Below, in pieces: positions 15,379-22,457 of a DNA stretch of 22,867 nt. Source of the DNA: a virus. Position 1 is the first letter of the stretch. The number at the start of each line of letters is the position of its first letter. The position numbers and the translations under genes were made by a program. The stretch lies in IMG/VR virus record IMGVR_UViG_3300035698_000958, positions 1 to 22,867 of that record, one strand, 5' to 3'. The notes under the pieces are model-generated. The model did no database searches. It saw only the letters and a list, made by a program, of their open reading frames with translations, and was not told the origin of the DNA.

Positions 15379-15942
15379 ATGATATCAGGTTATAATCCAC
15401 AAAGGCGGTCTTATATAATCCCTTCAAACCCTGGGATTACTGGCGACATCGTGATGTTTCGCAGGAAGTATTTTCAGAGGGTAAAGGAAAAACTACTTAA
15501 AATTCTGCTTGGTCTGGGCAGGGGGAGTTGGATCAAAAACTTCATCGCATTAGTAGTAGCGGTTAATCTGGTACGCAAGTATCCGAAGCTACTCAGGAAA
15601 GATATAGGTAATAAGAACACCCTCGCCTTTTTAGCTATAGTTGATAAGTTTAATAAGTACCACAAAAACGGGATGAGGCAACCTTTATTTGACCAGTTCT
15701 TCCACCTTGCCTTTGCGACTACGGCACATGATAAATACTACGGGTCGCTTCTTGACTGGTGGATAGAGGAAATTATCAAGGCGATACTTGACGGTAAGAT
15801 TGAACCTCGCCCCGAAGGATGGCTCAAGCCTCAGTGGTGGAAAGAACCACCGCCGTATGGTGGAAAATATACTATCATTTACAAGATGCTTGAGCATAGG
15901 GATGAAATTAAAAAACTCTTAGGGGTAGGAGACATGCCATGA
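15379..15942 (+). CDS. Unknown protein, paralogue of the 13054-13746 product
   Basis: A 187-residue protein beginning directly after the LamG stop. The N-terminus is Pro/Arg/Ser-rich, followed by a basic helical stretch (FRRKYFQRVKEKLLKILLGLG) and a hydrophobic helix (FIALVVAVNLV), so membrane association is conceivable. Residues 91-144 (FNKYHKN ... IEPR) align ungapped with residues 141-194 of the protein encoded at 13054, with 21 identities of 54, conserving KYH, RQ, FHL, HD-x-YY, DW, Glu, Gly and PR. The C-terminal tail (RPEGWLKPQWWKE and a charged helix) also parallels the other protein (both basic/Trp then a charged helix). The stop overlaps the next ATG. Confidence 0.6.
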   Translation: MISGYNPQRRSYIIPSNPGITGDIVMFRRKYFQRVKEKLLKILLGLGRGSWIKNFIALVVAVNLVRKYPKLLRKDIGNKNTLAFLAIVDKFNKYHKNGMRQPLFDQFFHLAFATTAHDKYYGSLLDWWIEEIIKAILDGKIEPRPEGWLKPQWWKEPPPYGGKYTIIYKMLEHRDEIKKLLGVGDMP

Positions 15943-16748
15943 GTTTATATAGCAATACACTAGCAAGCGTGAGACAGTACCTTTCATCAACGGTAGGCGA
16001 CCTTATTTTGAGGACGTTTGATTCAGGGGATACCAACCACGCCGTTGATACCATGCTGACAAAGGGTGATGATTATTACAATGAGCATCATTACAGATGC
16101 TATATCTATGCAGGGACTAACATAGGTGAAGAGAGAGAGGTAAGCGATTGGGTTAATTCCACTAATCAACTAACCTTTACCCCAGGTTTTACTGATTCTG
16201 TAGATACTACTACGGATTATGAGCTTCACTTTATCTTCACCGAGGATGAATACCGCAGGGCAATTAACATGGCGATTGAAAGTATTGCCGGCAAGTATCT
16301 GGTTTACCTGAAAGATGAGACGACAATAACGCTGGTAGCCGATACTTATGAATATGAACTACCTTTATCTTTCCTGTACCTCTACAGCGTGATTACAGAA
16401 GATTCGGTTGATACCGGTGTGTATAACGAAGAGGATGGGATTGACCCGAGGGACTGGGATGTTATCAAAGCGTACCCGCCGAAGCTGAAACTCCATGAGG
16501 ATAGATATTCCATAACCGCAGGGAGAGATTTACGGCTTGAGGGGCAAGGAACACAAGCGAAGGTAACTTCTGATACTGATGTTATCTACATTCCTACTGA
16601 CTGGCTGGTTCAGAAAGCGATTACTTTCCTTCCCAAGAATAAAATTCAGAGCAATAAGCTGGATGCTACTTACAGTCAGGCTCTTGTTTTATCAGCTAAG
16701 GAACCGAGGGCATGGCCTGACCCAAAGGCAAGGAGGATAGTGGAATGA
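15939..16748 (+). CDS. Head-tail adaptor-like protein (putative)
   Basis: A 269-residue protein, with start overlapping the preceding stop (ATGA) and preceded by AGGAGACA. It mixes beta strands (residues 60-90: RCYIYAGTNIGEEREV, LTFTPGF) with a helical segment that begins FTEDEYRRAINMAIESIAGKYL (about 103-124), a layout commonly found in phage adaptor/connector proteins (N-terminal strands, then helix bundle with an RxAIN-like start), and ends in a Lys/Arg/Pro-rich helix. In a podovirus-like layout it would sit between portal and nozzle. The family signature is weak, so other minor virion roles remain possible. The stop overlaps the next gene (ATGA). Confidence 0.5.
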   Translation: MSLYSNTLASVRQYLSSTVGDLILRTFDSGDTNHAVDTMLTKGDDYYNEHHYRCYIYAGTNIGEEREVSDWVNSTNQLTFTPGFTDSVDTTTDYELHFIFTEDEYRRAINMAIESIAGKYLVYLKDETTITLVADTYEYELPLSFLYLYSVITEDSVDTGVYNEEDGIDPRDWDVIKAYPPKLKLHEDRYSITAGRDLRLEGQGTQAKVTSDTDVIYIPTDWLVQKAITFLPKNKIQSNKLDATYSQALVLSAKEPRAWPDPKARRIVE

Positions 16749-16948
16749 GCATTACTACTGAAAATTTATTTACGGTTACTGTCAATGCCACCCACAGGAA
16801 CAGTATATGCAGAGAATGTAATACCAAGATGGAAGTAAAGGATGTTGCCATCAATAACAGGCTAGTCAAGCGACCTGTCTGCCAAACCTGTGGTGGTATG
16901 CTTGGGCAAATTATTGGAGTATATACAGGAAAAGGTATTGGAGGTTAA
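16745..16948 (+). CDS. Small zinc-ribbon protein (67 aa)
   Basis: A 67-residue protein with two cysteine pairs, C22-x2-C25 and C46-x2-C49, 20 residues apart: a typical rubredoxin-like zinc ribbon with a beta-hairpin (VKDVAINNRLVKRPVC) between. It starts in an ATGA overlap with the adaptor-like gene. Its last Gly-Gly codons (GGA GGT) form the Shine-Dalgarno of the following gene. The function of this ribbon is unknown; it is likely a small virion or regulatory protein. One of several zinc-ribbon genes in the window. Confidence 0.68.
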   Translation: MSITTENLFTVTVNATHRNSICRECNTKMEVKDVAINNRLVKRPVCQTCGGMLGQIIGVYTGKGIGG

Positions 16949-16951
16949 ATT

Positions 16952-17368
16952 ATGGCGCAGACGCAGACGTGGACAGATACAGGTATAGCGGAGCTAATTT
17001 TACTCTTGAGGGAAGAAGTAGCTACAGGTATGGAAAGCATTGTATGCCTTGATAAAGCAACTGTGGTCACAGCAGCAGTAGGTTCAACATTCGCTGCCCC
17101 AGGCTCAACATCAGCGCATCACACTGACTCAGGACTTCTCATAGCCGCAATAGATACGGTTGCTGGTGATACAGTTAATACTGCTGGAGACACCATTCTC
17201 TTTGACCATGTGTTTACCGCAACTGGCACAAAGAATGTGGCTGGTATTCATGTGTGCAACAATGACGATGATGTTACATTCATTGAGTGCGGCTTCAATG
17301 CGGTACTTGCCGTAGAGAGCGGCGACACCATCACGATTGACGGTCAAAGCACAATAAACCAAGCATAG
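16952..17368 (+). CDS. Beta-rich virion protein (138 aa)
   Basis: A 138-residue protein with GGAGGTT as ribosome-binding site. A helical N-terminus (IAELILLLREEVATGMESIVC) is followed by a Thr/Ala/Gly-rich beta region (GDTVNTAGDTILFDHVFTATGTKNVAGIHVCNNDD, then SGDTITIDGQSTI). It resembles small phage structural proteins that line the head-tail or fibre base: DTI-x-FDHVF and TITIDG strands. No signal or membrane segment. I do not recognise a specific family; the position just before the 602-residue adhesin-like gene hints at fibre or tail involvement. Confidence 0.58.
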   Translation: MAQTQTWTDTGIAELILLLREEVATGMESIVCLDKATVVTAAVGSTFAAPGSTSAHHTDSGLLIAAIDTVAGDTVNTAGDTILFDHVFTATGTKNVAGIHVCNNDDDVTFIECGFNAVLAVESGDTITIDGQSTINQA

Positions 17369-17375
17369 GAGTAAA

Positions 17376-19184
17376 ATGTCTGAGATTGTAAAGGTAACTA
17401 ACCCATTAAAGAAAGTTACTGACCCTGTTCTTCTATCTCAATTAAACAGGAGTGGCATAGACCCTGAGTATGTAGAATTTACTCAGGACTATGCCATGCC
17501 TGATATTGTTGATGGTAAGAAGGAAAAGGGTAAGTCCCCATATGTTAAATTCTATCGTAATCTGAAGGATAACAAACGGTTTATGGTAGTCTCAGGGCTA
17601 CCTATGGTTAAGCCAGATGGTAATAAGATTGAAGTAGGTTGGGTTTGTATTGATAATAAGTATCACTCCAAGCCTAACCTGTTCTCTGTTATCGTTAATG
17701 ATAAGGAAATTCAACTAACCTGTTTATATGACCAACCTTCAGGAACGAAAGCGGGGGATAGTGTTGCATGGAAACCACAATTTTTTCTTGATGGTAAAGA
17801 ACAGTTATGTGATAAAGCAGTCTTACTAGATGTTGACCCTATTATGTCAGACTACCACCAAAATACTATTGAGTGGAAATATGGTAGTTGCACAAGACGA
17901 ATACGGATTATACAAGGCAGATTCCGTGAGAGATGGATAACTAACTACAGAGGACTACATGAGATAGTTCACAATATCAATGGCAATATGTCTCTCAAGT
18001 TAGGCTATTGTACTCGTGCAGATAGTGAACCTATCATTATTAAAATCACAGGAGATAAGGAAGTTGTTGACACAACTAAACTTCCTGATAGTGCTTTCCC
18101 TGTTGTAATTGGAGCAAGTCCAGAGACTTTTTATCCAGATGCCGATACCGAATCTACTAGCGTTGATGGGTACGCCCTACATGCTGATAGTGGCGGCCTT
18201 ACATGGGCGCAAATTACTGCTGCTGCTGGTACAAGTGCGAGTCACAGTGCCAACAATATATTTGCATGTTATTTTCTACCTGACGGTAACAATAATGAAT
18301 GGGAACAAGTAAACAGGGGTATTCTCCTATTTGATACCTCTGCACTACCAGATACCGCCACTATTTCGGCTGCTGTTATGTCAGTCTACGGTGATGCAAA
18401 AGCAGATGTGGGTTCTAACACCCCCGATACACAGGTCTATGCTTCTGCACCTGACAGTAATACGACTATAATTGCAGGTGACTTTGACAGTATAGGGACT
18501 GCGGCTTTTAGTGATGCTGTTATAACCTACGGGAATTGGGATACGGCTGGCTACAATGCTTTCACATTTAATGCCGCTGGAATAGCAGCAATAAGTAAAA
18601 CGGGTGTGAGTAAATTTGGACTTGCCAACGCAAATTACGATACAGCAGAAAGACTAGGAACATCTGCACCAGATTGGTATTCGGGTGGAGCTTCTAGTTA
18701 TTTAAGAGGGTATTCAGCCGACCAAGGTGGTGCAACCAAACCAAAATTGGTGGTAACATATGTCGAATCAGTAGATTACCCTATTTCCCTTTCTCCGGGA
18801 TTAACAGCCTTAGCTACAGTTGCTTATAAAGCAGCATGGGATAGGGCAGTATCCCCTAGTTTAACTGCTAGTGTGATTATAGCCAGAGCATTAGCATACA
18901 ACAGAGCAATAACGGCTGGAGTTACGGTAGCAGTATCCATAGCACGGGCTGTAACATGGTCTTTAGCTATTACCTCTGACTTGGCAATAAGCGCTACTGT
19001 ATCAAGGACAGTGGCTTACAAGAAGGCTATTAGTGCTGGCTTAACTATCAGTATTAGTATATTAAATACTTGGGCAATAACCACTATCAGGAAATTAAAG
19101 AGCTTCACAGGCAGAGACCAGTCAACTGCGACTGGTAGGGATTTATCCGATGCGACCGGCAGAGACCTTAAGGATGTCTTTTAA
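17376..19184 (+). CDS. Adhesin-like tail protein with DNRLRE-like domain and C-terminal repeats
   Basis: A 602-residue protein; the preceding TAG is part of its ribosome-binding site (TAGGAGT). Residues 1-230: a soluble mixed domain with many aromatic strands and Arg/Trp (RRIRIIQGRFRERWI near 170-190). Residues about 240-465: a DNRLRE-like beta domain (ILLFDTSALPDTATISAAVMSVYG, then ending KPKLVVTYVES). Residues 469-568: five near-perfect 20-residue repeats. Residues 578-601: three octads TGRDQSTA, TGRDLSDA, TGRDLKDV. Codon and base use is clearly AT-richer than the coat gene (23 of 60 bases G+C at 17401-17460 against 36 of 60 at 12061-12120). Likely a host-contacting tail or fibre protein; role inferred from domains, not from family identity. 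Confidence 0.62.
   Translation: MSEIVKVTNPLKKVTDPVLLSQLNRSGIDPEYVEFTQDYAMPDIVDGKKEKGKSPYVKFYRNLKDNKRFMVVSGLPMVKPDGNKIEVGWVCIDNKYHSKPNLFSVIVNDKEIQLTCLYDQPSGTKAGDSVAWKPQFFLDGKEQLCDKAVLLDVDPIMSDYHQNTIEWKYGSCTRRIRIIQGRFRERWITNYRGLHEIVHNINGNMSLKLGYCTRADSEPIIIKITGDKEVVDTTKLPDSAFPVVIGASPETFYPDADTESTSVDGYALHADSGGLTWAQITAAAGTSASHSANNIFACYFLPDGNNNEWEQVNRGILLFDTSALPDTATISAAVMSVYGDAKADVGSNTPDTQVYASAPDSNTTIIAGDFDSIGTAAFSDAVITYGNWDTAGYNAFTFNAAGIAAISKTGVSKFGLANANYDTAERLGTSAPDWYSGGASSYLRGYSADQGGATKPKLVVTYVESVDYPISLSPGLTALATVAYKAAWDRAVSPSLTASVIIARALAYNRAITAGVTVAVSIARAVTWSLAITSDLAISATVSRTVAYKKAISAGLTISISILNTWAITTIRKLKSFTGRDQSTATGRDLSDATGRDLKDVF
18780..19079 (+). repeat. Five tandem 20-residue protein repeats
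   Basis: Residues 469-568 of the 602-residue protein divide into five 20-residue units, each of the type xxAI[ST]xxLTxxxxIARAxAY/W. Units begin at 469, 489, 509, 529 and 549. Similarity is at the protein level; DNA copies have diverged, so the repeat is old or selected. Alternating hydrophobic/small residues suggest a beta-rich or stacked arrangement. Confidence 0.75.
19107..19178 (+). repeat. Three TGRD octads at the C-terminus
   Basis: Residues 578-601 read TGRDQSTA, TGRDLSDA, TGRDLKDV: three 8-residue units with invariant TGRD, ending one residue before the stop. Confidence 0.85.
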
Positions 19185-19200
19185 TGAAGGGAGAAATTAA

Positions 19201-21342
19201 ATGCGTCAAATATTACTAAACGGAGTCCATTACCCGATACATTCTGATATACTCAGCCGAAGAATCAATCCGTGGAAAGCGAAACTCGGTGGGGGAAGTC
19301 TTACTTATAGCGACTTCAGCCAAGCAGAACTTGAGGAGTATTATGACTTCCGTAACGGCATCGGCAAGAAAAGAGGCGTTGGGTCTGATGCTCGGCTGGA
19401 TTGGTCTGAGGGTATTGACTTCACCAGCGAGGGACAGGCGGTTCTCGGCTCACTGGTAACGACAGCAGGGAATTTTGGCGTAGCCCCTGTAAAGATTATT
19501 GACTTTGAGAGTGGGACTTACGCTATCGGGAATAGCAAAATCTCCAAGTGGAACGCTGCCACTCCAGCGTGGGACTCTAAAGACACAAGTTTAGCCAGTC
19601 CGATAGATGCTATTGTCATTACCGATGATACCGATTCCTACCTGATAGTGTCCTCCGCTACCGCAGCCGTATATACTACTGACGGGGAAACATGGATTGC
19701 GCTGACTAACTGGGTAACTGGTGACAGCACTAATGACCTTTCGACTGCATGGACAGATGATGACAACGTGCTTGTTGACGCAGGTTACGCATTAGACGAT
19801 GTAGGCGCAAACACATATTCTGGACAACTTGAGATAATTTTAACAACCCCTATCTACACTGATACTGTGAGGATTGTCGTTGCTAGTGCTGCTGGTGGGA
19901 CACAGACAGCAGACGTTGACTTCTATTATGATGGCGCATATCATGGTGTCTATGAGGCCGTGATTGCACAAGGGGTAGGGGTAACTATTACACATACCAG
20001 TCAGGAACTTGTTGAAAAAATAAAGATTCGTCTAAAGGCTACTAATGCGGGAGAAATGAGGATAAGCCAGGTAAACTTCCAAGGGCAGGCGTTAGGATAT
20101 CTGGCTGACTTTGAAAACAGGCTTTACTGTATGAAAACTGACGGTAAAATTATCCTCTACTCTACGGCAAAAGATATTGATGCTATCACTGGGGCTTTCT
20201 CCCTGACTGGTAACTATGGGACAGTCCATGATTTCTTTGAAGGAAAGTTACTGTCCGATGGTACACCCACCCTCTACTTCTGTGGGACACAAGGGTTATA
20301 CAGCCTTGATACCACCAATGAGATAGCTTATAAACAAGAGGTAGCTTACCCTCCTGTAACCAATGCTGGTAACGTGGGGAAATACTGGAACGCTAACGTA
20401 TGGTTATCTACCGGCTACGGTATCTTAAAAGTAGCTCCCTCTGTGGCGACTTACGTGGGTCCTGACTTGGATGACGGCCTACCATCCACCTACCAAGGAA
20501 AGGTCTATGACTTCGCTACCGTTAATAACTGGCTGGTGTTTTGTGTTAACGGAGGGACTACCGATAAGAGTTCTATCCTGAAGCGTAACTCTACTTTGGG
20601 AGGGAATCTACAAGTCTACACTACGGCTTCAACAAACAAACCGATAGCCTGTATGCATCACTCACCTTCATCACTCTATACCAACGGGCGGCTTTGGTTC
20701 GGTGAAGGGACTGACGTTAAGTACATGATGTTTCCCGATACGACTTCCAACGTCAAGCAGATTGCTACCTATACCTATGTTAATGATTCGGGCTATGGGA
20801 AACTGCCTATCTTCCGTAAGTTAGCAGCTATCCCCAAGACAGCTCTCGGCGTGGCTGCTATTACCAAGAGTTGTAGTGCCACCGATTACATCCAGCTTTA
20901 CTACGGACTTAATGGTGCGGCACCAACGACTTCAATGGGGACGTTCATTACATCTCCCAAACCTACCGCACTAACATTCAGCAGCGGATTAGGTACTGCT
21001 TTCTATACCATTCAGTTTGCTATTAAGTTAATACAAGGTGCTACTGATACCAACAGTCCTGAACTTGAAAGCCTGATGTTCTACTATATCCCGACACCAG
21101 GTACTATTCGGGCATGGCAATTCAGGATACAGTGTACGGATGAGAACTCCGCCGAAACCATCGCGGCTTTAGAGGGTATCCGCGATACGAATACCCTTGT
21201 GGCGTTTTACCCTTCAGGTGACGAAAACAAAACATCTTATAGCGTAAAACTAACACAATTAAGCGAAAGAATAATGTACGAAGAACAAGGTGCTGCAGAA
21301 GGTTATCTTGATATTGTCTTGGAAGAGGTATTCAACGGATGA
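19201..21342 (+). CDS. Beta-propeller-like tail protein (putative nozzle/stabilisation)
   Basis: A 713-residue protein with GGGAGAAATTAA before the ATG. After a short N-terminal segment rich in aromatic and Arg/Lys residues (LSRRINPWKAKLGGG), long series of beta strands with recurring W/Y and small turns (IGNSKISKWN, AAVYTTDGETW, NRLYCMKTDGKIILYS, GTQGLYSLDT, NVWLSTGYGILKV, NRLWFGEGTDVKYMMF-type) read as propeller blades. Residues about 174-294 interrupt the blades with an inserted sandwich-like segment (VRIVVASAAGG, VDFYYDGAYHGVYEAV, KIRLKATNAGEMRISQVNF). In short-tailed phages such proteins form the nozzle; the family is not proven by sequence alone. It ends in ATGA overlap with the nuclease gene. 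Confidence 0.5.
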   Translation: MRQILLNGVHYPIHSDILSRRINPWKAKLGGGSLTYSDFSQAELEEYYDFRNGIGKKRGVGSDARLDWSEGIDFTSEGQAVLGSLVTTAGNFGVAPVKIIDFESGTYAIGNSKISKWNAATPAWDSKDTSLASPIDAIVITDDTDSYLIVSSATAAVYTTDGETWIALTNWVTGDSTNDLSTAWTDDDNVLVDAGYALDDVGANTYSGQLEIILTTPIYTDTVRIVVASAAGGTQTADVDFYYDGAYHGVYEAVIAQGVGVTITHTSQELVEKIKIRLKATNAGEMRISQVNFQGQALGYLADFENRLYCMKTDGKIILYSTAKDIDAITGAFSLTGNYGTVHDFFEGKLLSDGTPTLYFCGTQGLYSLDTTNEIAYKQEVAYPPVTNAGNVGKYWNANVWLSTGYGILKVAPSVATYVGPDLDDGLPSTYQGKVYDFATVNNWLVFCVNGGTTDKSSILKRNSTLGGNLQVYTTASTNKPIACMHHSPSSLYTNGRLWFGEGTDVKYMMFPDTTSNVKQIATYTYVNDSGYGKLPIFRKLAAIPKTALGVAAITKSCSATDYIQLYYGLNGAAPTTSMGTFITSPKPTALTFSSGLGTAFYTIQFAIKLIQGATDTNSPELESLMFYYIPTPGTIRAWQFRIQCTDENSAETIAALEGIRDTNTLVAFYPSGDENKTSYSVKLTQLSERIMYEEQGAAEGYLDIVLEEVFNG

Positions 21343-21677
21343 ACGTACAGAACATAAGCGACATAGAGAAAATAGTCTATGATTGGTTGATTGCCCGTAA
21401 GGTTGAGTTTACTTTCCAGAGTTCAATGCTTGGTGGTAGATACGAGATGGGCGGGTCGGTCGCTGACTTCCGCTTAGATGAGTCAAGAATAATCCTCAGG
21501 GTTCACGGAGATTACTGGCACAGACAGATAGCCAAGCAAGCTACCGATAGTGTCCAGAAAGAACTACTTGAAAGTGACGGCTGGACGGTGGTTGATGTCT
21601 ACGGGTCTGACCTTGAGACACCTGAAGAGGTGAACAGGACTATGGAGAAGGCTTTACTAGGACAGGAGGTAATATGA
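21339..21677 (+). CDS. Vsr/DUF559-like nuclease-fold protein
   Basis: A 112-residue protein. The pattern E-x3-Y-x2-L at 10-17 (IEKIVYDWLIARKVEFTFQ), the Gly-rich GGRYEMGGSVADF (about 32-44; candidate active-site Asp), RIILRVHGDYWH (50-61), then D...L-x4-GW-V-x-V (about 69-88) is the architecture of the Vsr/DUF559 branch of PD-(D/E)xK-like proteins: VHGDYWH is very close to the Vsr core motif. Length fits. Possible roles include DNA repair, a homing-type nuclease or late DNA processing. It starts ATGA with the tail gene and overlaps the next gene, so it is part of the late operon, an unusual place. Confidence 0.7.
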   Translation: MNVQNISDIEKIVYDWLIARKVEFTFQSSMLGGRYEMGGSVADFRLDESRIILRVHGDYWHRQIAKQATDSVQKELLESDGWTVVDVYGSDLETPEEVNRTMEKALLGQEVI

Positions 21678-21916
21678 GTCTATACAAAGCCCTTTGGTCA
21701 CGAATTGGCGGGAGACCATGGACTTTTATATTCCGTGACCTCTATCATAACTTTGAATATTTCATCTATGTAGGCTCATTCACGATTGGGTACTACCTTG
21801 CTGACTTGCTGAGTGACATTGAATACTGGACTATGGTAGGTGTATGGACCATAGGATATATCTTCGGCCATTTCCATTGGGGTAAGAGATGGATAGAGAA
21901 CCAGCAGGGAAAATAA
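21674..21916 (+). CDS. Small membrane protein, holin candidate
   Basis: An 80-residue protein with CAGGAGG just ahead and an ATGA overlap to the nuclease. The central part has two hydrophobic stretches (roughly YFIYVGSFTIGYYLADLL, 29-46, and MVGVWTIGYIFGHFHW, 54-69) separated by a short polar turn, with a basic start and a basic tail (GKRWIENQQGK). Two transmembrane helices with charged ends and a short length fit class II or small holins, but no signature is present. Position near the end of the late operon, before the terminator and before another small membrane protein, supports a lysis role only by context. Confidence 0.5.
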   Translation: MSLYKALWSRIGGRPWTFIFRDLYHNFEYFIYVGSFTIGYYLADLLSDIEYWTMVGVWTIGYIFGHFHWGKRWIENQQGK

Positions 21917-21928
21917 AAGGAGTGTGCT

Positions 21929-22105
21929 ATGGCAAATCGTGGTAGACCGAGTAAATATCTCACCGTGGAATTATTCAACAAGTTTTTAGGTAATGATTTC
22001 TGGCACGTCAAAAGGAATGTTAAGGTTTTAGTATGGCTGAATAGCACTATCCTTGGTTCAATAGTAGTATGGGCTTTGATAGATAGGCTAGTGAGCACAC
22101 ATTAG
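21929..22105 (+). CDS. Small single-TM protein (58 aa), possible holin or XhlA-like
   Basis: A 58-residue frame, ATG at 21929 with AAAGGAG about 7 bases before. A basic N-terminus (MANRGRPSKYLTVE) and amphipathic helix precede one hydrophobic segment (VLVWLNSTILGSIVVWALI, about 33-51), then a short tail. Such a WLxxTILGxIV-type helix resembles the C-terminal anchor of phage haemolysin XhlA-like proteins, but similarity is short. The intrinsic terminator starts 37 bases after its stop, so this is the last gene of the late operon. Candidate for holin or antiholin together with the gene before it. Confidence 0.5.
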   Translation: MANRGRPSKYLTVELFNKFLGNDFWHVKRNVKVLVWLNSTILGSIVVWALIDRLVSTH

Positions 22106-22141
22106 ACAAGCTGTAGCGGGTGTTACACCGTATGATAGGTT

Positions 22142-22175
22142 AGAGGCGAGGGTTTATTCTCTCGCCTCTTTTTTT
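22142..22175 (+). terminator. Rho-independent terminator of the late operon
   Basis: AGAGGCGAG (22142-22150), loop of ten bases, CTCGCCTCT (22161-22169): a perfect 9-bp stem followed by a run of T to 22175. It closes the plus-strand operon. On the minus strand the hairpin is not followed by a T run, so it is mainly one-directional. Confidence 0.9.
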
Positions 22176-22196
22176 GTGTCTCTTAATCATCTGGTT

Positions 22197-22295
22197 CTAT
22201 GTTTGGGTAGTATGCATAACTAGCCCACAATTAGGGCAACGAGATACATTCTTTACCTTTATTAACTTTGTCTGACAAATTGGACACTTATCCAT
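22197..22295 (-). CDS. Tiny zinc-ribbon protein (32 aa)
   Basis: A 32-residue minus-strand frame, MDKCPICQTKL then SRCPNCGLVMHTTQT. Two cysteine pairs, C4-x2-C7 and C20-x2-C23, form a minimal zinc ribbon. It has GGAGGAGAAAG before the ATG and overlaps the preceding minus-strand gene by 8 bases (ATGGATAA). It is the last gene of the convergent minus-strand group. Confidence 0.62.
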   Translation of the reverse strand: MDKCPICQTKLIKVKNVSRCPNCGLVMHTTQT

Positions 22296-22455
22296 CTTTC
22301 TCCTCCTGTAGTCTATCTAATAATTCTTTCGCTGCCGAGAATAGTTCTTCAGCCATCCATACTTTAAGAGGCTCTCTGATTAAAGGAAAGCGTTTATTGA
22401 TTCTTGCGTTGGCTATCTTGACAGCACCTTCTATTATACTTTCGTCAAATTCCAC
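22288..22455 (-). CDS. Small helical protein (55 aa), GTG start
   Basis: A 55-residue minus-strand frame starting at GTG (22455) two bases after the phosphoesterase stop, with GAGGT four bases upstream. The protein is almost entirely helical and charged (SIIEGAVKIANARINKRF, then AAKELLDRLQEEKDG). No family is recognised. Translational coupling with both neighbours is evident (2-base gap before, 8-base overlap after). The GTG choice is supported by ribosome-binding-site placement; a later ATG (MAEELF) would lose half of the protein. Confidence 0.58.
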   Translation of the reverse strand: MEFDESIIEGAVKIANARINKRFPLIREPLKVWMAEELFSAAKELLDRLQEEKDG

Positions 22456-22457
22456 AG

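Noticed and set aside
16952-17376. Programmed frameshift joining the 138- and 602-residue genes, as in tail assembly chaperones
   Set aside because: There is no slippery heptamer near the junction, and the second gene has its own ribosome-binding site formed by the stop region.
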